Assembly: GCA_050258235.1 (NCBI GenBank)
Contig: JBLMYK010000024.1
Coordinates: 1 to 24,247, forward strand
DNA length: 24,247 bases
Direction of reading: 5' to 3'
From: JAKOQB01 sp050258235
GTDB taxonomy: Bacteria; Pseudomonadota; Gammaproteobacteria; Burkholderiales; Burkholderiaceae_F
Shown here: piece after piece, positions 1 through 8,458 of the stretch
Position numbering within the stretch: the stretch's first letter is position 1
How the letters are laid out: each line of letters opens with the position of its first letter
Position numbers and translations under genes: made by a program
Notes under the pieces: generated by a model
What the model was told of the DNA's origin: nothing
The model's input: the letters and a program-made list of their open reading frames with translations, nothing else
Database searches by the model: none

Positions 1-800
1 AGGCCGAAGCGGCGCTCGAGGACACGATCACCCGATACAAGGGCAACTACATCCTCGCCTGCGAGGGCAATCCACCGCTGAACGAGGACGGCATGTACTG
101 CCTGCCGGGCGGCAAGCCCTATGTCGAGAAACTGAAGCACGTCGCCAAGGATGCGAAGGCAGTGATCGCCTGGGGTTCGTGCGCATCGTGGGGTTGCGTG
201 CAGGCGGCCAAGCCGAATCCGACACAGGCGGTGCCGATCAACCGCGTGATCACCGATAAGCCGATCATCAAGGTACCGGGTTGCCCGCCGATCGCCGAGG
301 TGATGAGCGCCGTGGTTACGTACGTCGTCGCGTTCGACCGCATCCCCGATCTCGACCGGCAGGGACGGCCGAAGATGTTCTACAGCCAGCGCATCCACGA
401 CAAGTGCTATCGCCGGCCGCACTTCGACGCCGGCCAGTTCGTCGAGACGTGGGACGACGAGAACGCGCGCAAGGGCTACTGCCTGTACAAGGTCGGCTGC
501 AAGGGCCCGACCACCTATAACGCCTGCTCGAGCACGCGCTGGAACGAGGGCGTGAGCTTCCCGATCCAGTCGGGCCACGGCTGCATCGGCTGCTCCGAGG
601 ACGGGTTCTGGGACAAGGGTTCGTTCTACGACCGTCTGACGAACATCCACGAGTTCGGCATCGAGGCCAATGCCGACAAGATCGGCGCCGTCGCCGCCGG
701 TGTGGTCGGCGCGGCGATCGTCGCGCACGCTGCCGTCAGCGCACTGCAGCGCGCGTCCAGCCGCGCGAAGTCGGGCGAGTCGTCCGGATCGAGCAAGTAG
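1..800 (+). CDS. hupS: [NiFe]-hydrogenase small subunit HupS/HoxK, 5'-truncated
   Basis: The reading frame is open from position 3 to the stop at 798-800, so the N-terminus (Tat signal and first cluster cysteines) lies outside the window. The subunit carries three Fe-S clusters that take electrons from the active site to cytochrome b. Visible motifs are EGNPPLNEDGMYC, then WGSCASWGCVQAAKPNP with the proximal-cluster Cys at 180-182 and an additional Cys at 195-197. Standard oxygen-sensitive enzymes have Gly at that second place, whereas oxygen-tolerant group 1d enzymes have this Cys (Cys120 of E. coli HyaA) for the [4Fe-3S] cluster. Distal ligands are seen as IHDKC and GYCLYKVGC, and medial ligands as NACSS and GCIGC. 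The tail has a hydrophobic Ala/Val-rich anchor helix and a short basic/Ser-rich end, as expected for a membrane-bound periplasmic enzyme. Its partners are HupL, 13 nt downstream, and HupC. Confidence 0.97.
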   Translation, partial: AEAALEDTITRYKGNYILACEGNPPLNEDGMYCLPGGKPYVEKLKHVAKDAKAVIAWGSCASWGCVQAAKPNPTQAVPINRVITDKPIIKVPGCPPIAEVMSAVVTYVVAFDRIPDLDRQGRPKMFYSQRIHDKCYRRPHFDAGQFVETWDDENARKGYCLYKVGCKGPTTYNACSSTRWNEGVSFPIQSGHGCIGCSEDGFWDKGSFYDRLTNIHEFGIEANADKIGAVAAGVVGAAIVAHAAVSALQRASSRAKSGESSGSSK

Positions 801-813
801 GGGAGATTGAAAA

Positions 814-2607
<1,794 letters not shown>

Positions 2608-2625
2608 CGGACAAAGGAGGTTCTT

Positions 2626-3315
2626 ATGGCAGCAGTCCGGAGCGGCAGTCCACACGCGGTCTACGTGTGGGAAGCGCCGGTGCGACTCTGGCACTGGGTG
2701 ATGATGTTCGCGATGATCGCGCTGGCGGTGACGGGCTATTTCATCGGCAGCCCGTTGCCTTCGGCGCCGGGCGAAGCATCGGAACATTTCGTGATGGGCT
2801 ACATCCGGTTCGTGCATTTCGCGGCCGGCTACATCTTCACGATCTTCTTCGTGTTGCGCCTGTACTGGGTCTTTGTCGGCAACAAGTACGCGCGCGAGAT
2901 CTTCCTGGTCCCGATCAAGCTGTTTTCGCCGACCTGGTGGCGCGGGCTGATCAACCAGGGCCTGTACTACGGCTTCATGCGGGCCGAGGGCGGAAGCTTC
3001 CAGGGTCACAATCCGCTGGCGATGGCGGCGATGTTCTTCATGTACGTGCTCGGCGCCGTCTTCATGATCTGCACCGGACTGGCGCTGTACGGCGAAGGCG
3101 CAGGCATGGCGAGCTGGCAGTTCAGGTTGTTCACGTCGTGGGTGATGCCGTGGCTCGGTGACAGCCAGGCGGTGCATACCTGGCATCACCTGGTCATGTG
3201 GTACCTGATCGTGTTCGCGCTGGTGCACATGTACATGGTGGTGCGCGAGGACATCTTCTCGAAGGAAACGGTCATCAGCACGATGATCAACGGTTGGCGA
3301 GTCCCGAAGCCGTGA
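2626..3315 (+). CDS. hupC: Ni/Fe-hydrogenase b-type cytochrome subunit HupC/HoxZ
   Basis: This 229-aa integral membrane dihaem cytochrome b anchors the hydrogenase and passes electrons to the quinone pool. The protein shows about four hydrophobic segments: near residues 20-45, 60-85, 125-155 and 180-205. Candidate haem-ligand histidines lie in RLWHWVMM, RFVHFAAGY, TWHHLVMW and LVHMYMVV. The start at 2626 follows an excellent ribosome binding site (AAAGGAGG) 18 nt after hupL. The stop TGA (3313-3315) overlaps a GTG that can start the next, unusual gene. In the canonical operon hupD would come next. Confidence 0.96.
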   Translation: MAAVRSGSPHAVYVWEAPVRLWHWVMMFAMIALAVTGYFIGSPLPSAPGEASEHFVMGYIRFVHFAAGYIFTIFFVLRLYWVFVGNKYAREIFLVPIKLFSPTWWRGLINQGLYYGFMRAEGGSFQGHNPLAMAAMFFMYVLGAVFMICTGLALYGEGAGMASWQFRLFTSWVMPWLGDSQAVHTWHHLVMWYLIVFALVHMYMVVREDIFSKETVISTMINGWRVPKP

Positions 3316-3701
3316 TCGAACCCGGAGCCGGCGTGACGCCGACGCGCAAGACCGAAGTCAGCGCCGCGGAGGGCCGGAGGCGAGCGGCGCTGGCGGCGCG
3401 TCCTGCCACGCCGGCCGCGCTGGCGAAGCGGGCGCGCCCGCTGGCGAGGCGCGCGCCGGTGCATCCGGGGTATTTCCTGGAGACGCGCTTCCTCGCGCCG
3501 CTGCACATCACGCAGCAAGCGCTGGCGAAGGCGCTCGGGATCTCGCGCCGGCGCGTCAATGAGCTGATCCGTGGCCGGCGCGGGGTCACCGCCGACACGG
3601 CGGTGCGCCTGGCGCTGTTCTTCTCGAACGATCCAGCGTTCTGGATGCAGCTGCAGACCGACTGGGATCTGCATCAGGCGGCCAAGCGCCTGAAGCTCTG
3701 A
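3312..3701 (+). CDS. HigA-like XRE-family DNA-binding protein inside the hup operon
   Basis: The C-terminal about 90 residues match the HigA/VapI family of addiction-module antidotes. They begin with the characteristic RAPVHPGYFLETRFLAPL, continue with a helix-turn-helix (QQALAKALGISRRRVNELI), and end with ADTAVRLALFF and the FWMQLQTDWDL block. There is no ATG in this frame. GTG at 3312 overlaps the hupC stop (GTGA) and GTG at 3333 is the alternative; I chose 3312 (129 aa) for the coupling. The first about 45 residues are an unusual Ala/Arg-rich extension absent from typical HigA proteins, so the true start is uncertain. No HigB-like toxin is adjacent: upstream is hupC and downstream is a 188-nt non-coding gap. 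It may act as an orphan regulator of the downstream genes rather than as an antitoxin; that role is an inference. Confidence 0.8.
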   Translation: MIEPGAGVTPTRKTEVSAAEGRRRAALAARPATPAALAKRARPLARRAPVHPGYFLETRFLAPLHITQQALAKALGISRRRVNELIRGRRGVTADTAVRLALFFSNDPAFWMQLQTDWDLHQAAKRLKL

Positions 3702-3762
3702 GCCCCGCGAGACGTCGGCTGGCGCTGTGCGGTGTTCGCGGCCTTGCGACACCGCGCGTGCG

Positions 3763-3778
3763 GTTGATGCCCGTCAAC
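3763..3778 (+). terminator. Weak hairpin after the HigA-like gene
   Basis: GTTGA-TGCCCG-TCAAC forms a 5-bp inverted repeat with a 6-nt loop about 60 nt after the HigA-like stop codon. No T-run follows, so this could be a weak transcript end, a processing site or chance. Confidence 0.2.
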
Positions 3779-3796
3779 GCGGCGCGACACGGTGGT

Positions 3797-3836
3797 CGTA
3801 ACTTCCGCTTGTCGGCGATGTTACGGATTTCGTAAC
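3797..3836. promoter_or_regulatory. Repeated CGTAAC/GTTACG half-sites upstream of hupD
   Basis: CGTAAC occurs at 3797-3802, its complement GTTACG at 3820-3825, and CGTAAC again at 3831-3836. The last two form a perfect 6-bp inverted repeat around GATTT. They lie in the 188-nt gap between the HigA-like gene and hupD, the longest non-coding stretch within the hydrogenase locus. A poor sigma70-like pair (TTGTCG at 3809-3814, GTAACA at 3832-3837, 17-nt spacing) overlaps the sites. The arrangement suggests an operator and an internal promoter for hupD onward. The neighbouring HTH protein is an obvious candidate ligand, but nothing here proves binding. Confidence 0.4.
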
Positions 3837-3889
3837 ACGCGCCGCCTGCGCTGCGCTGACCATCACCCGTAGATCAACGGAAAGTCAAA

Positions 3890-4531
3890 GTGGAACAGTC
3901 GTCGGGGGACGTGCTCGTTCTCGGCATCGGCAATCTGCTGTGGGCCGACGAAGGCTTCGGCGTGCGTGCGGTCGAAGCATTCAACGACTTCTACGTTGCG
4001 CCGCCGGGCGTGTGGCTGCTCGACGGCGGAACGCAGGGGCTGAACCTGCTCGACGCCGTGCTCGATCGAAGCGGCGTGATCGTGTTCGACGCGATCGACT
4101 TCGGTTTGGCGCCGGGAACGCTGAAAGTGCTGCGCGGAACGGAAGTGCCGGCATGGGCCGGCACGAAGATGAGCCTGCATCAGTCGAGCTTCCAGGAGTT
4201 GCTGGCGATTGCCGAACTGCAGGGACGCTCTCCGGCGCGGCTGACGCTGATCGGCGTGCAGCCGCAGCGGTTGTCCGATTTCGGGGGCAGCCTGAGCGAC
4301 TGCGTGCGTGAACAGCTGCCGGCTGCGGTCGAGCTCGCGGCGCAGGAGCTGGCGGCGTGGGGCCGCCGCCCCGACCGGCGCACGGCGCCGGGCCCGCGCC
4401 TGAACGATCACTCGCTCGCGATCGATGCGTACGAGACGAATCGCCCCGATCAGCACGCCGCCTGCCGTGTCGGCGACGCACGCTTTCTGAACCTCCGGTA
4501 CGCGCGGCAACTGGACGGGGGTACGGACTGA
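3890..4531 (+). CDS. hupD: Hydrogenase maturation endopeptidase HupD/HoxM
   Basis: This 213-aa HyaD/HybD-family protease removes the C-terminal peptide of the large subunit after nickel insertion. The N-terminal signature VLVLGIGNLLWADEGFG contains the nickel-sensing Glu (residue 21). The acidic ligand lies in VFDAIDFG (Asp67 or Asp70) and His97 in KMSLHQ, matching the Glu/Asp/His triad of E. coli HybD. The start is GTG at 3890, preceded by GGAAAG. Its TGA stop overlaps the ATG of hupF. The last about 45 residues, beyond the conserved fold, are rich in Arg and Pro and look poorly conserved. It is the first gene after the regulatory-looking gap. Confidence 0.95.
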   Translation: MEQSSGDVLVLGIGNLLWADEGFGVRAVEAFNDFYVAPPGVWLLDGGTQGLNLLDAVLDRSGVIVFDAIDFGLAPGTLKVLRGTEVPAWAGTKMSLHQSSFQELLAIAELQGRSPARLTLIGVQPQRLSDFGGSLSDCVREQLPAAVELAAQELAAWGRRPDRRTAPGPRLNDHSLAIDAYETNRPDQHAACRVGDARFLNLRYARQLDGGTD

Positions 4532-4848
4532 TGTGCATCGGTTTGCCCATGCAGGTGATCGGCGGCGATGGCGCCGGGACGTTCGCGGAGTGCGAGTCGC
4601 GCGGTACGCGCCGGCGCGTCGACATGCTGCTCGTCGGCGAGCAGCCGCGCGGCACCTGGGTGCTCGAATTCCACGGCGTCGCGCGACGGGTGATGAGCGC
4701 GGACGAAGCTGCACAGACGCTCGATGCGCTGGCCGCACTCGATGCCGCGCTGAACCGCCCGGGCGATGGCGCCGCGATCGACGCGATGTTCGCGGATCTC
4801 GTCGCGCGCGAACCCCAGCTGCCGGAGCACCTGAGGAGGTCATCGTGA
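4531..4848 (+). CDS. hupF: HypC/HupF-family hydrogenase chaperone HupF/HoxL
   Basis: This 105-aa relative of HypC begins MCIGLPMQVI; the N-terminal Cys2 is the conserved iron-carrier residue of this family. HupF/HoxL is the second HypC-type protein of aerobic uptake systems and is thought to stabilise the large subunit or its cofactor during assembly in oxygen. The true HypC is encoded separately at 11867. It is longer than HypC (about 77 aa) with an Ala/Asp-rich helical C-terminus. The ATG at 4531 shares its A with the hupD stop, and the stop overlaps the hupG GTG, so translation is probably coupled on both sides. Confidence 0.94.
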   Translation: MCIGLPMQVIGGDGAGTFAECESRGTRRRVDMLLVGEQPRGTWVLEFHGVARRVMSADEAAQTLDALAALDAALNRPGDGAAIDAMFADLVAREPQLPEHLRRSS

Positions 4849-5315
4849 CAGCCGAAGCCGCCGCGCCTGCTGCATCTGCCGCGGTCCATCCATTGATCGG
4901 CCGCATGTGCACGTTGCTGGCCGCGCCGCTGCTCGATTCAGCGACCTTCGACGCGTGGGCCGCCGCGCCCGGCCATGCGTTGCTCGTGTTCACCGAAGAG
5001 CCGAAGCAGTTTGCGGAGACGCTCGACCTTGCGGTGGTCGTTCCGGAACTGGCCCACGCGTACGCCGGGCGGTTTCGCACCGGCGTGCTGCTGCAGCAGG
5101 CCGCGCGCGCGATCGCGCCGCGCTTCGGTTTCCGGCGCTGGCCGGCCGTGGTGCTGCTGAAGGACGGGCTCTACGTCGGCGCGATCGACGGCCTGCGCGA
5201 CTGGCAGGAGTACGTGGATCAGCTCGGCGCGCTTCTGCGCATGCCCCCGGCCCGCCCGCCTTCGATCGGCATTTCGGTGAAAAGCGCGGGACCGGAACGG
5301 CCGAACTGCCATTGA
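4845..5315 (+). CDS. hupG: HyaE/HupG-type thioredoxin-fold chaperone HupG/HoxO
   Basis: This 156-aa protein of the HyaE/HupG family has the thioredoxin-like fold pattern (ALLVFTEEP near residue 45, then RFGFRRWPAVVLLKDG) but no CxxC redox motif, as usual for this family. HoxO and HyaE bind the small-subunit precursor before export and are needed for oxygen-tolerant hydrogenase assembly. GTG at 4845 was chosen because a strong GAGGAGGT ribosome binding site sits just upstream and GTGA overlaps the hupF stop. The first about 15 residues are Ala-rich and probably disordered. A 52-nt gap separates it from hupH. Confidence 0.92.
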   Translation: MTAEAAAPAASAAVHPLIGRMCTLLAAPLLDSATFDAWAAAPGHALLVFTEEPKQFAETLDLAVVVPELAHAYAGRFRTGVLLQQAARAIAPRFGFRRWPAVVLLKDGLYVGAIDGLRDWQEYVDQLGALLRMPPARPPSIGISVKSAGPERPNCH

Positions 5316-5367
5316 GTACCGAACGATTCCAACCGATGCGTTGCCAGAGCATTCTTGCGAGAGAGCC

Positions 5368-6225
5368 ATGAAAGAGTTTCCGATTCCCGTCCGGGCAACG
5401 GGTCCGGGCTCGCAGCCCGAAGACACCGACTTCAGCTACCTGCCTTTCCCGCGCGACGTACCGACGTTCTCGATGCCGCAGGTGCCGGACGCCGAGGCGG
5501 AGGCGATGGCCAGGGCGCACAGCCTGCTCGCTCGTTTCGTCGATGCGCTGGGCGACCGCAGCGCGCCGCGCGTCGACCTGGCGGGATTTCATCCGGGTGG
5601 CCTGGAAGTGCTCAACCAGACCCTCGGCGAGGGCGAAGTCGCGATACGCATCGACTCCACGAACGGCGAGACGCACCACATCCGAATCCAGGAAACGGTG
5701 TTCGCGGGGGTATGGCGCGAAAGGCACTACGCGCCGGACGGCGGCATCGTGCACGACTATCTGCACGGCGGCGCGATTCCCCCGGTGGCGGTCGAGATGG
5801 CGCAGCGCGGAGCGAGCAGCTCGCTGGCGGATTTCGCGCTGACACCGGGCGCGATGAATGCGCCGGCGCTGCTTGCCGAGATCCGCCACCATGTGAAGGC
5901 GCATCGCGCAAAGCAGCGGTCGTACGTGATCAACCTGACGCTGCTGCCGCTGACGCCCGACGACATGGCTCTGCTCGACCACGTGATTCCGCCCGGTCCG
6001 GTGACCATGCTGTCGCGCGGCTTCGGCAACTGCCGTATCACGTCGACAGGACTGCGCAACCTTTGGCGCGTGCAGTACTTCAACAGCATGCAGACGCTGA
6101 TACTCAATACGCTGGAGATCGTCGAGGTGCCCGAGGTTGCGCTGGCCGCAGCCGAGGATCTCGCGGAGAGCCGCGAGCGCCTGGTGGAGTTGGTCGACTG
6201 GATGGGACAGCCGGGCGAAAGCTGA
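5368..6225 (+). CDS. hupH: HyaF/HupH-type hydrogenase accessory protein HupH/HoxQ
   Basis: This 285-aa protein belongs to the HupH/HyaF/HoxQ family. It contains the typical block VAIRIDSTNGETHHIRIQET and FAGVWRE, and the C-terminal block GFGNCRITSTGLRNLWRVQY. HoxQ works with HoxO on the small subunit and its Fe-S clusters during aerobic maturation. ATG at 5368 follows GAGAGAG and matches the family start (MKEFPIPV). A TTG at 5341 in the same frame would add nine residues and is less likely. The stop lies 8 nt before hupI. Confidence 0.94.
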   Translation: MKEFPIPVRATGPGSQPEDTDFSYLPFPRDVPTFSMPQVPDAEAEAMARAHSLLARFVDALGDRSAPRVDLAGFHPGGLEVLNQTLGEGEVAIRIDSTNGETHHIRIQETVFAGVWRERHYAPDGGIVHDYLHGGAIPPVAVEMAQRGASSSLADFALTPGAMNAPALLAEIRHHVKAHRAKQRSYVINLTLLPLTPDDMALLDHVIPPGPVTMLSRGFGNCRITSTGLRNLWRVQYFNSMQTLILNTLEIVEVPEVALAAAEDLAESRERLVELVDWMGQPGES

Positions 6226-6233
6226 GGGAAGCG

Positions 6234-6452
6234 ATGGCGCGACTTGAAGGCCAGGATTCCGGTGCGACCGCCGCGGTCGGCGCGGCGACCCGGCTTGAAT
6301 GCAGGATCTGCTGGTATGTCTACGATCCGGCCATCGGCGACCCCGTCTGGCAGATAGCGCCAGGAACCGCGTTCGACGATCTGCCGGCTCACTGGACCTG
6401 TCCGAACTGCGCGGCAGAGCGTTCACATTTCCTGGTTCTCGACGCGGCTTGA
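6234..6452 (+). CDS. hupI: Hydrogenase-associated rubredoxin HupI/HoxR
   Basis: This 72-aa rubredoxin has two metal-binding pairs, CRIC in CRICWYVYDP and CPNC near the C-terminus, which bind one iron. The Trp after the first CxxC, in place of the usual Gly, together with DPVWQIAPGT, is typical of the HoxR/HupI branch. In R. eutropha HoxR matters for correct maturation of the Fe-S clusters at high oxygen. The N-terminal 20 residues are a variable Ala/Gly extension. The ATG at 6234 follows GAGGGA. It sits between hupH and hupJ as in canonical operons. Confidence 0.95.
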   Translation: MARLEGQDSGATAAVGAATRLECRICWYVYDPAIGDPVWQIAPGTAFDDLPAHWTCPNCAAERSHFLVLDAA

Positions 6453-6471
6453 GGGAGCCGCCACGGACAAG

Positions 6472-7005
6472 ATGACTGCCGTCGCCAGCGCCCCCGGACT
6501 CCTGCCCGCGGAAAAGCTGGAAACCACTTTCCGCGCGATCCATGCGGAACGCATGCACGGGATGCCGCTCGTCAACGAGGCGCTGCGGGTCGAGGCGGTG
6601 GGTTTCCGGCGCTGGGAGGGCCGCTGGCTCGGCGTGTTGATCACGCCGTGGTTCATGAGCCTCGTGCTGCTGCCGGATGTGCCGGGCCAGTGGCGCTCGG
6701 TGCCGGTGCGTGGCTCGACCGGCTATGTATTTCCGGCTGGAGTGTTTGATTTCATCGGTGGCCATGAGCCGGCGCTGGGCGAGTTCCAGAGCTGCTCGCT
6801 GTTTTCCCCAATGTTCGAGTTCGCACAGCATGAAGTCGCGCGTGCGACGGCCGAGGCGGTGCTGGCCGCCCTGTTCGACGCCGGTACGCGGGCGGAACCC
6901 GCGGCGCCGCGAACGGTCATGTGCGAAGGACCCGACGCGACGGCCGCGGCGCCGGTGTCGAAACGGGATTTCCTGCGCGGCCGCTGGCACGGAGAGTCGA
7001 CATGA
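6472..7005 (+). CDS. hupJ: [NiFe]-hydrogenase assembly chaperone HupJ/HoxT (HybE family)
   Basis: This 177-aa protein carries a HybE-family domain: RMHGMPLVNEALRVEAVGF, then LGVLITPWFMSLVLLP and the later GYVFPAGVF and LFSPMFEF blocks. HybE proteins check the Tat-targeted small-subunit precursor, and HupJ/HoxT is its counterpart in aerobic uptake systems. The C-terminal about 35 residues are Ala/Pro-rich and end in KRDFLRGRW. That ending resembles the tail of rubredoxin-HybE fusion proteins in other bacteria, but here the rubredoxin is a separate gene 19 nt upstream. The stop overlaps the hupK ATG (ATGA). Confidence 0.92.
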   Translation: MTAVASAPGLLPAEKLETTFRAIHAERMHGMPLVNEALRVEAVGFRRWEGRWLGVLITPWFMSLVLLPDVPGQWRSVPVRGSTGYVFPAGVFDFIGGHEPALGEFQSCSLFSPMFEFAQHEVARATAEAVLAALFDAGTRAEPAAPRTVMCEGPDATAAAPVSKRDFLRGRWHGEST

Positions 7006-8114
7006 CGACGGCCGATCTGGCAGGCGAACTGCGGGTCAGTGTGCAAGTGCGCGATGAGCGCGTGGCGCAGGTGAAGATCGATTCGACGCGGCCGCAGGTG
7101 GCCAACACGTTGCTGACCGGCCGCACGATCGACGAAGCGCTCGCGCTGGTACCACGGGTGTTCGCGATCTGCGGCCGCTCGCAGGCGATCGCGGCGCGGC
7201 TGGCGGTCGAGGCGGCGCGCGGTGAGACGACCACAGCGCCGACACTGACGCAGCGCACGCGGGCGATCGAGGCCGAAATCGCGCATGAGTACCTGCTGCG
7301 CGCATTGGTCGACTGGCCGCGCGCCACCGGCGGACTGGCCCAGCGGGAGGCATTCGGCGGGGTGCGCGACGCGCTGGCGCGCGAGGACCTGGCCGTCGGC
7401 GACGCGATCCGACACGTCGTCGAGCGCGACGTGTTCGCAGGCGACAGCGAAGCCTGGTTCGACGACGCGCGCGTGCCGGCGTTCGAGATCTGGATTGCGC
7501 GGGCGGCAACGCCGGCGGCGCGCATGCTTGCCGCCGTCCAGCGCGGCGGGCCGCGCTACGGTGCGCCACCCGATGCGCGCGAGGTGCCGCTGCTGCCACC
7601 ATTCGAAGGAGCGACGGCCAGCCGCATACTGAGCGCGCTGGACACCGATCCGCAGTTCGAACGCTTGCCGCATCTGGAGGGCCGCGCGTGCGAAACCGGC
7701 GCGCCGGCGCGCACCGCCAGCCATCCGCTGGTGGCCGCCCTCGAAAAGGCATACGGTCGCTCGGTGCTGACGCGGCTTGCGGCCCGTTTGACCGAGCTGG
7801 CGCGACTGGCCGCGGGGCGGCCGACCGGCAAGCCGCTGCTCGGCAGCCGCCGGCTCGGCGCCGACCGCGGGCTCGGCTGGGTCGAAACGGCGCGCGGCCT
7901 GCTACTGCACGCGGTTGATCTTTCCTACGACACGGTCAAGCGCTACCGGATCGTTGCGCCGACCGAATGGAACTTTCATCCGCGCGGCGCGCTGGCGGCG
8001 GGGCTGGTCGGCGTGCGCGCGGGCAGCGAGCGCGAGTTGCGGCAGCGCACGGAATGGCTGGTGCAGGCGCTCGACCCGTGCGTGACTTACCGGGTGGAGA
8101 TCGGGCATGCATGA
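7002..8114 (+). CDS. hupK: Hydrogenase assembly protein HupK/HoxV
   Basis: This 370-aa member of the HupK/HoxV family is thought to be a scaffold that receives the Fe(CN)2CO unit before transfer to the large subunit. It looks like a degenerate large subunit. VFAICGRSQAIA near residue 55 corresponds to the RxCGxC motif with the second Cys lost. The C-terminal LDPCVTYRVEIGH mirrors DPCxxCxxH with the second Cys lost. Each motif therefore keeps one Cys, enough for a transient iron ligand but not a full active site. ATG at 7002 overlaps the hupJ stop. The C-terminus overlaps hypA by 8 nt. Confidence 0.92.
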   Translation: MTTADLAGELRVSVQVRDERVAQVKIDSTRPQVANTLLTGRTIDEALALVPRVFAICGRSQAIAARLAVEAARGETTTAPTLTQRTRAIEAEIAHEYLLRALVDWPRATGGLAQREAFGGVRDALAREDLAVGDAIRHVVERDVFAGDSEAWFDDARVPAFEIWIARAATPAARMLAAVQRGGPRYGAPPDAREVPLLPPFEGATASRILSALDTDPQFERLPHLEGRACETGAPARTASHPLVAALEKAYGRSVLTRLAARLTELARLAAGRPTGKPLLGSRRLGADRGLGWVETARGLLLHAVDLSYDTVKRYRIVAPTEWNFHPRGALAAGLVGVRAGSERELRQRTEWLVQALDPCVTYRVEIGHA

Positions 8115-8448
8115 GATGTCGCTCGCCGAAGGCGTGCTGGACGTGATCGAGGACGCCGCGCAGGCGCAGGGATTCTCGCGCGTGACGGCGGTGTGGCTCG
8201 AGATCGGCCGGCTGGCCGCCGTCGAGCCCGATGCGCTGCGCTTCTCCTTCGATGCGGTCAAGCGCGGCACGATTGCCGATCGCGCACGCATCGAGATCGT
8301 CGACGTCCCCGGACAGGCTTGGTGCATGAAGTGCGGCGACACGGTCGCGATCGACGAACGGGGCGCGGCCTGCCCGGCGTGCGGCAGCTATCAGTTGCAG
8401 GTATCCGGCGGCGAGGACCTGCGGGTGAAGGAACTGGAAGTCGTCTGA
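8107..8448 (+). CDS. hypA: Hydrogenase nickel incorporation protein HypA
   Basis: This 113-aa nickel metallochaperone works with HypB. The start MHEMSLAEGV gives the conserved nickel-binding His2, which fixes the start at 8107 rather than the downstream ATG at 8116. The structural zinc site is formed by CMKC and CPAC. Length is normal for the family. The ATG lies inside the end of hupK (8-nt overlap), implying translational coupling. Confidence 0.97.
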   Translation: MHEMSLAEGVLDVIEDAAQAQGFSRVTAVWLEIGRLAAVEPDALRFSFDAVKRGTIADRARIEIVDVPGQAWCMKCGDTVAIDERGAACPACGSYQLQVSGGEDLRVKELEVV

Positions 8449-8458
8449 AAGGACCCCC

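Noticed and set aside
3312..3701. A complete HigBA toxin-antitoxin module
   Set aside because: Only the antidote-like protein is present; neither flank has space or a frame resembling a HigB toxin.
4990..6990. 666-codon minus-strand open frame opposite hupG-hupJ
   Set aside because: Antisense to five well-supported genes, with Arg-rich low-complexity composition.
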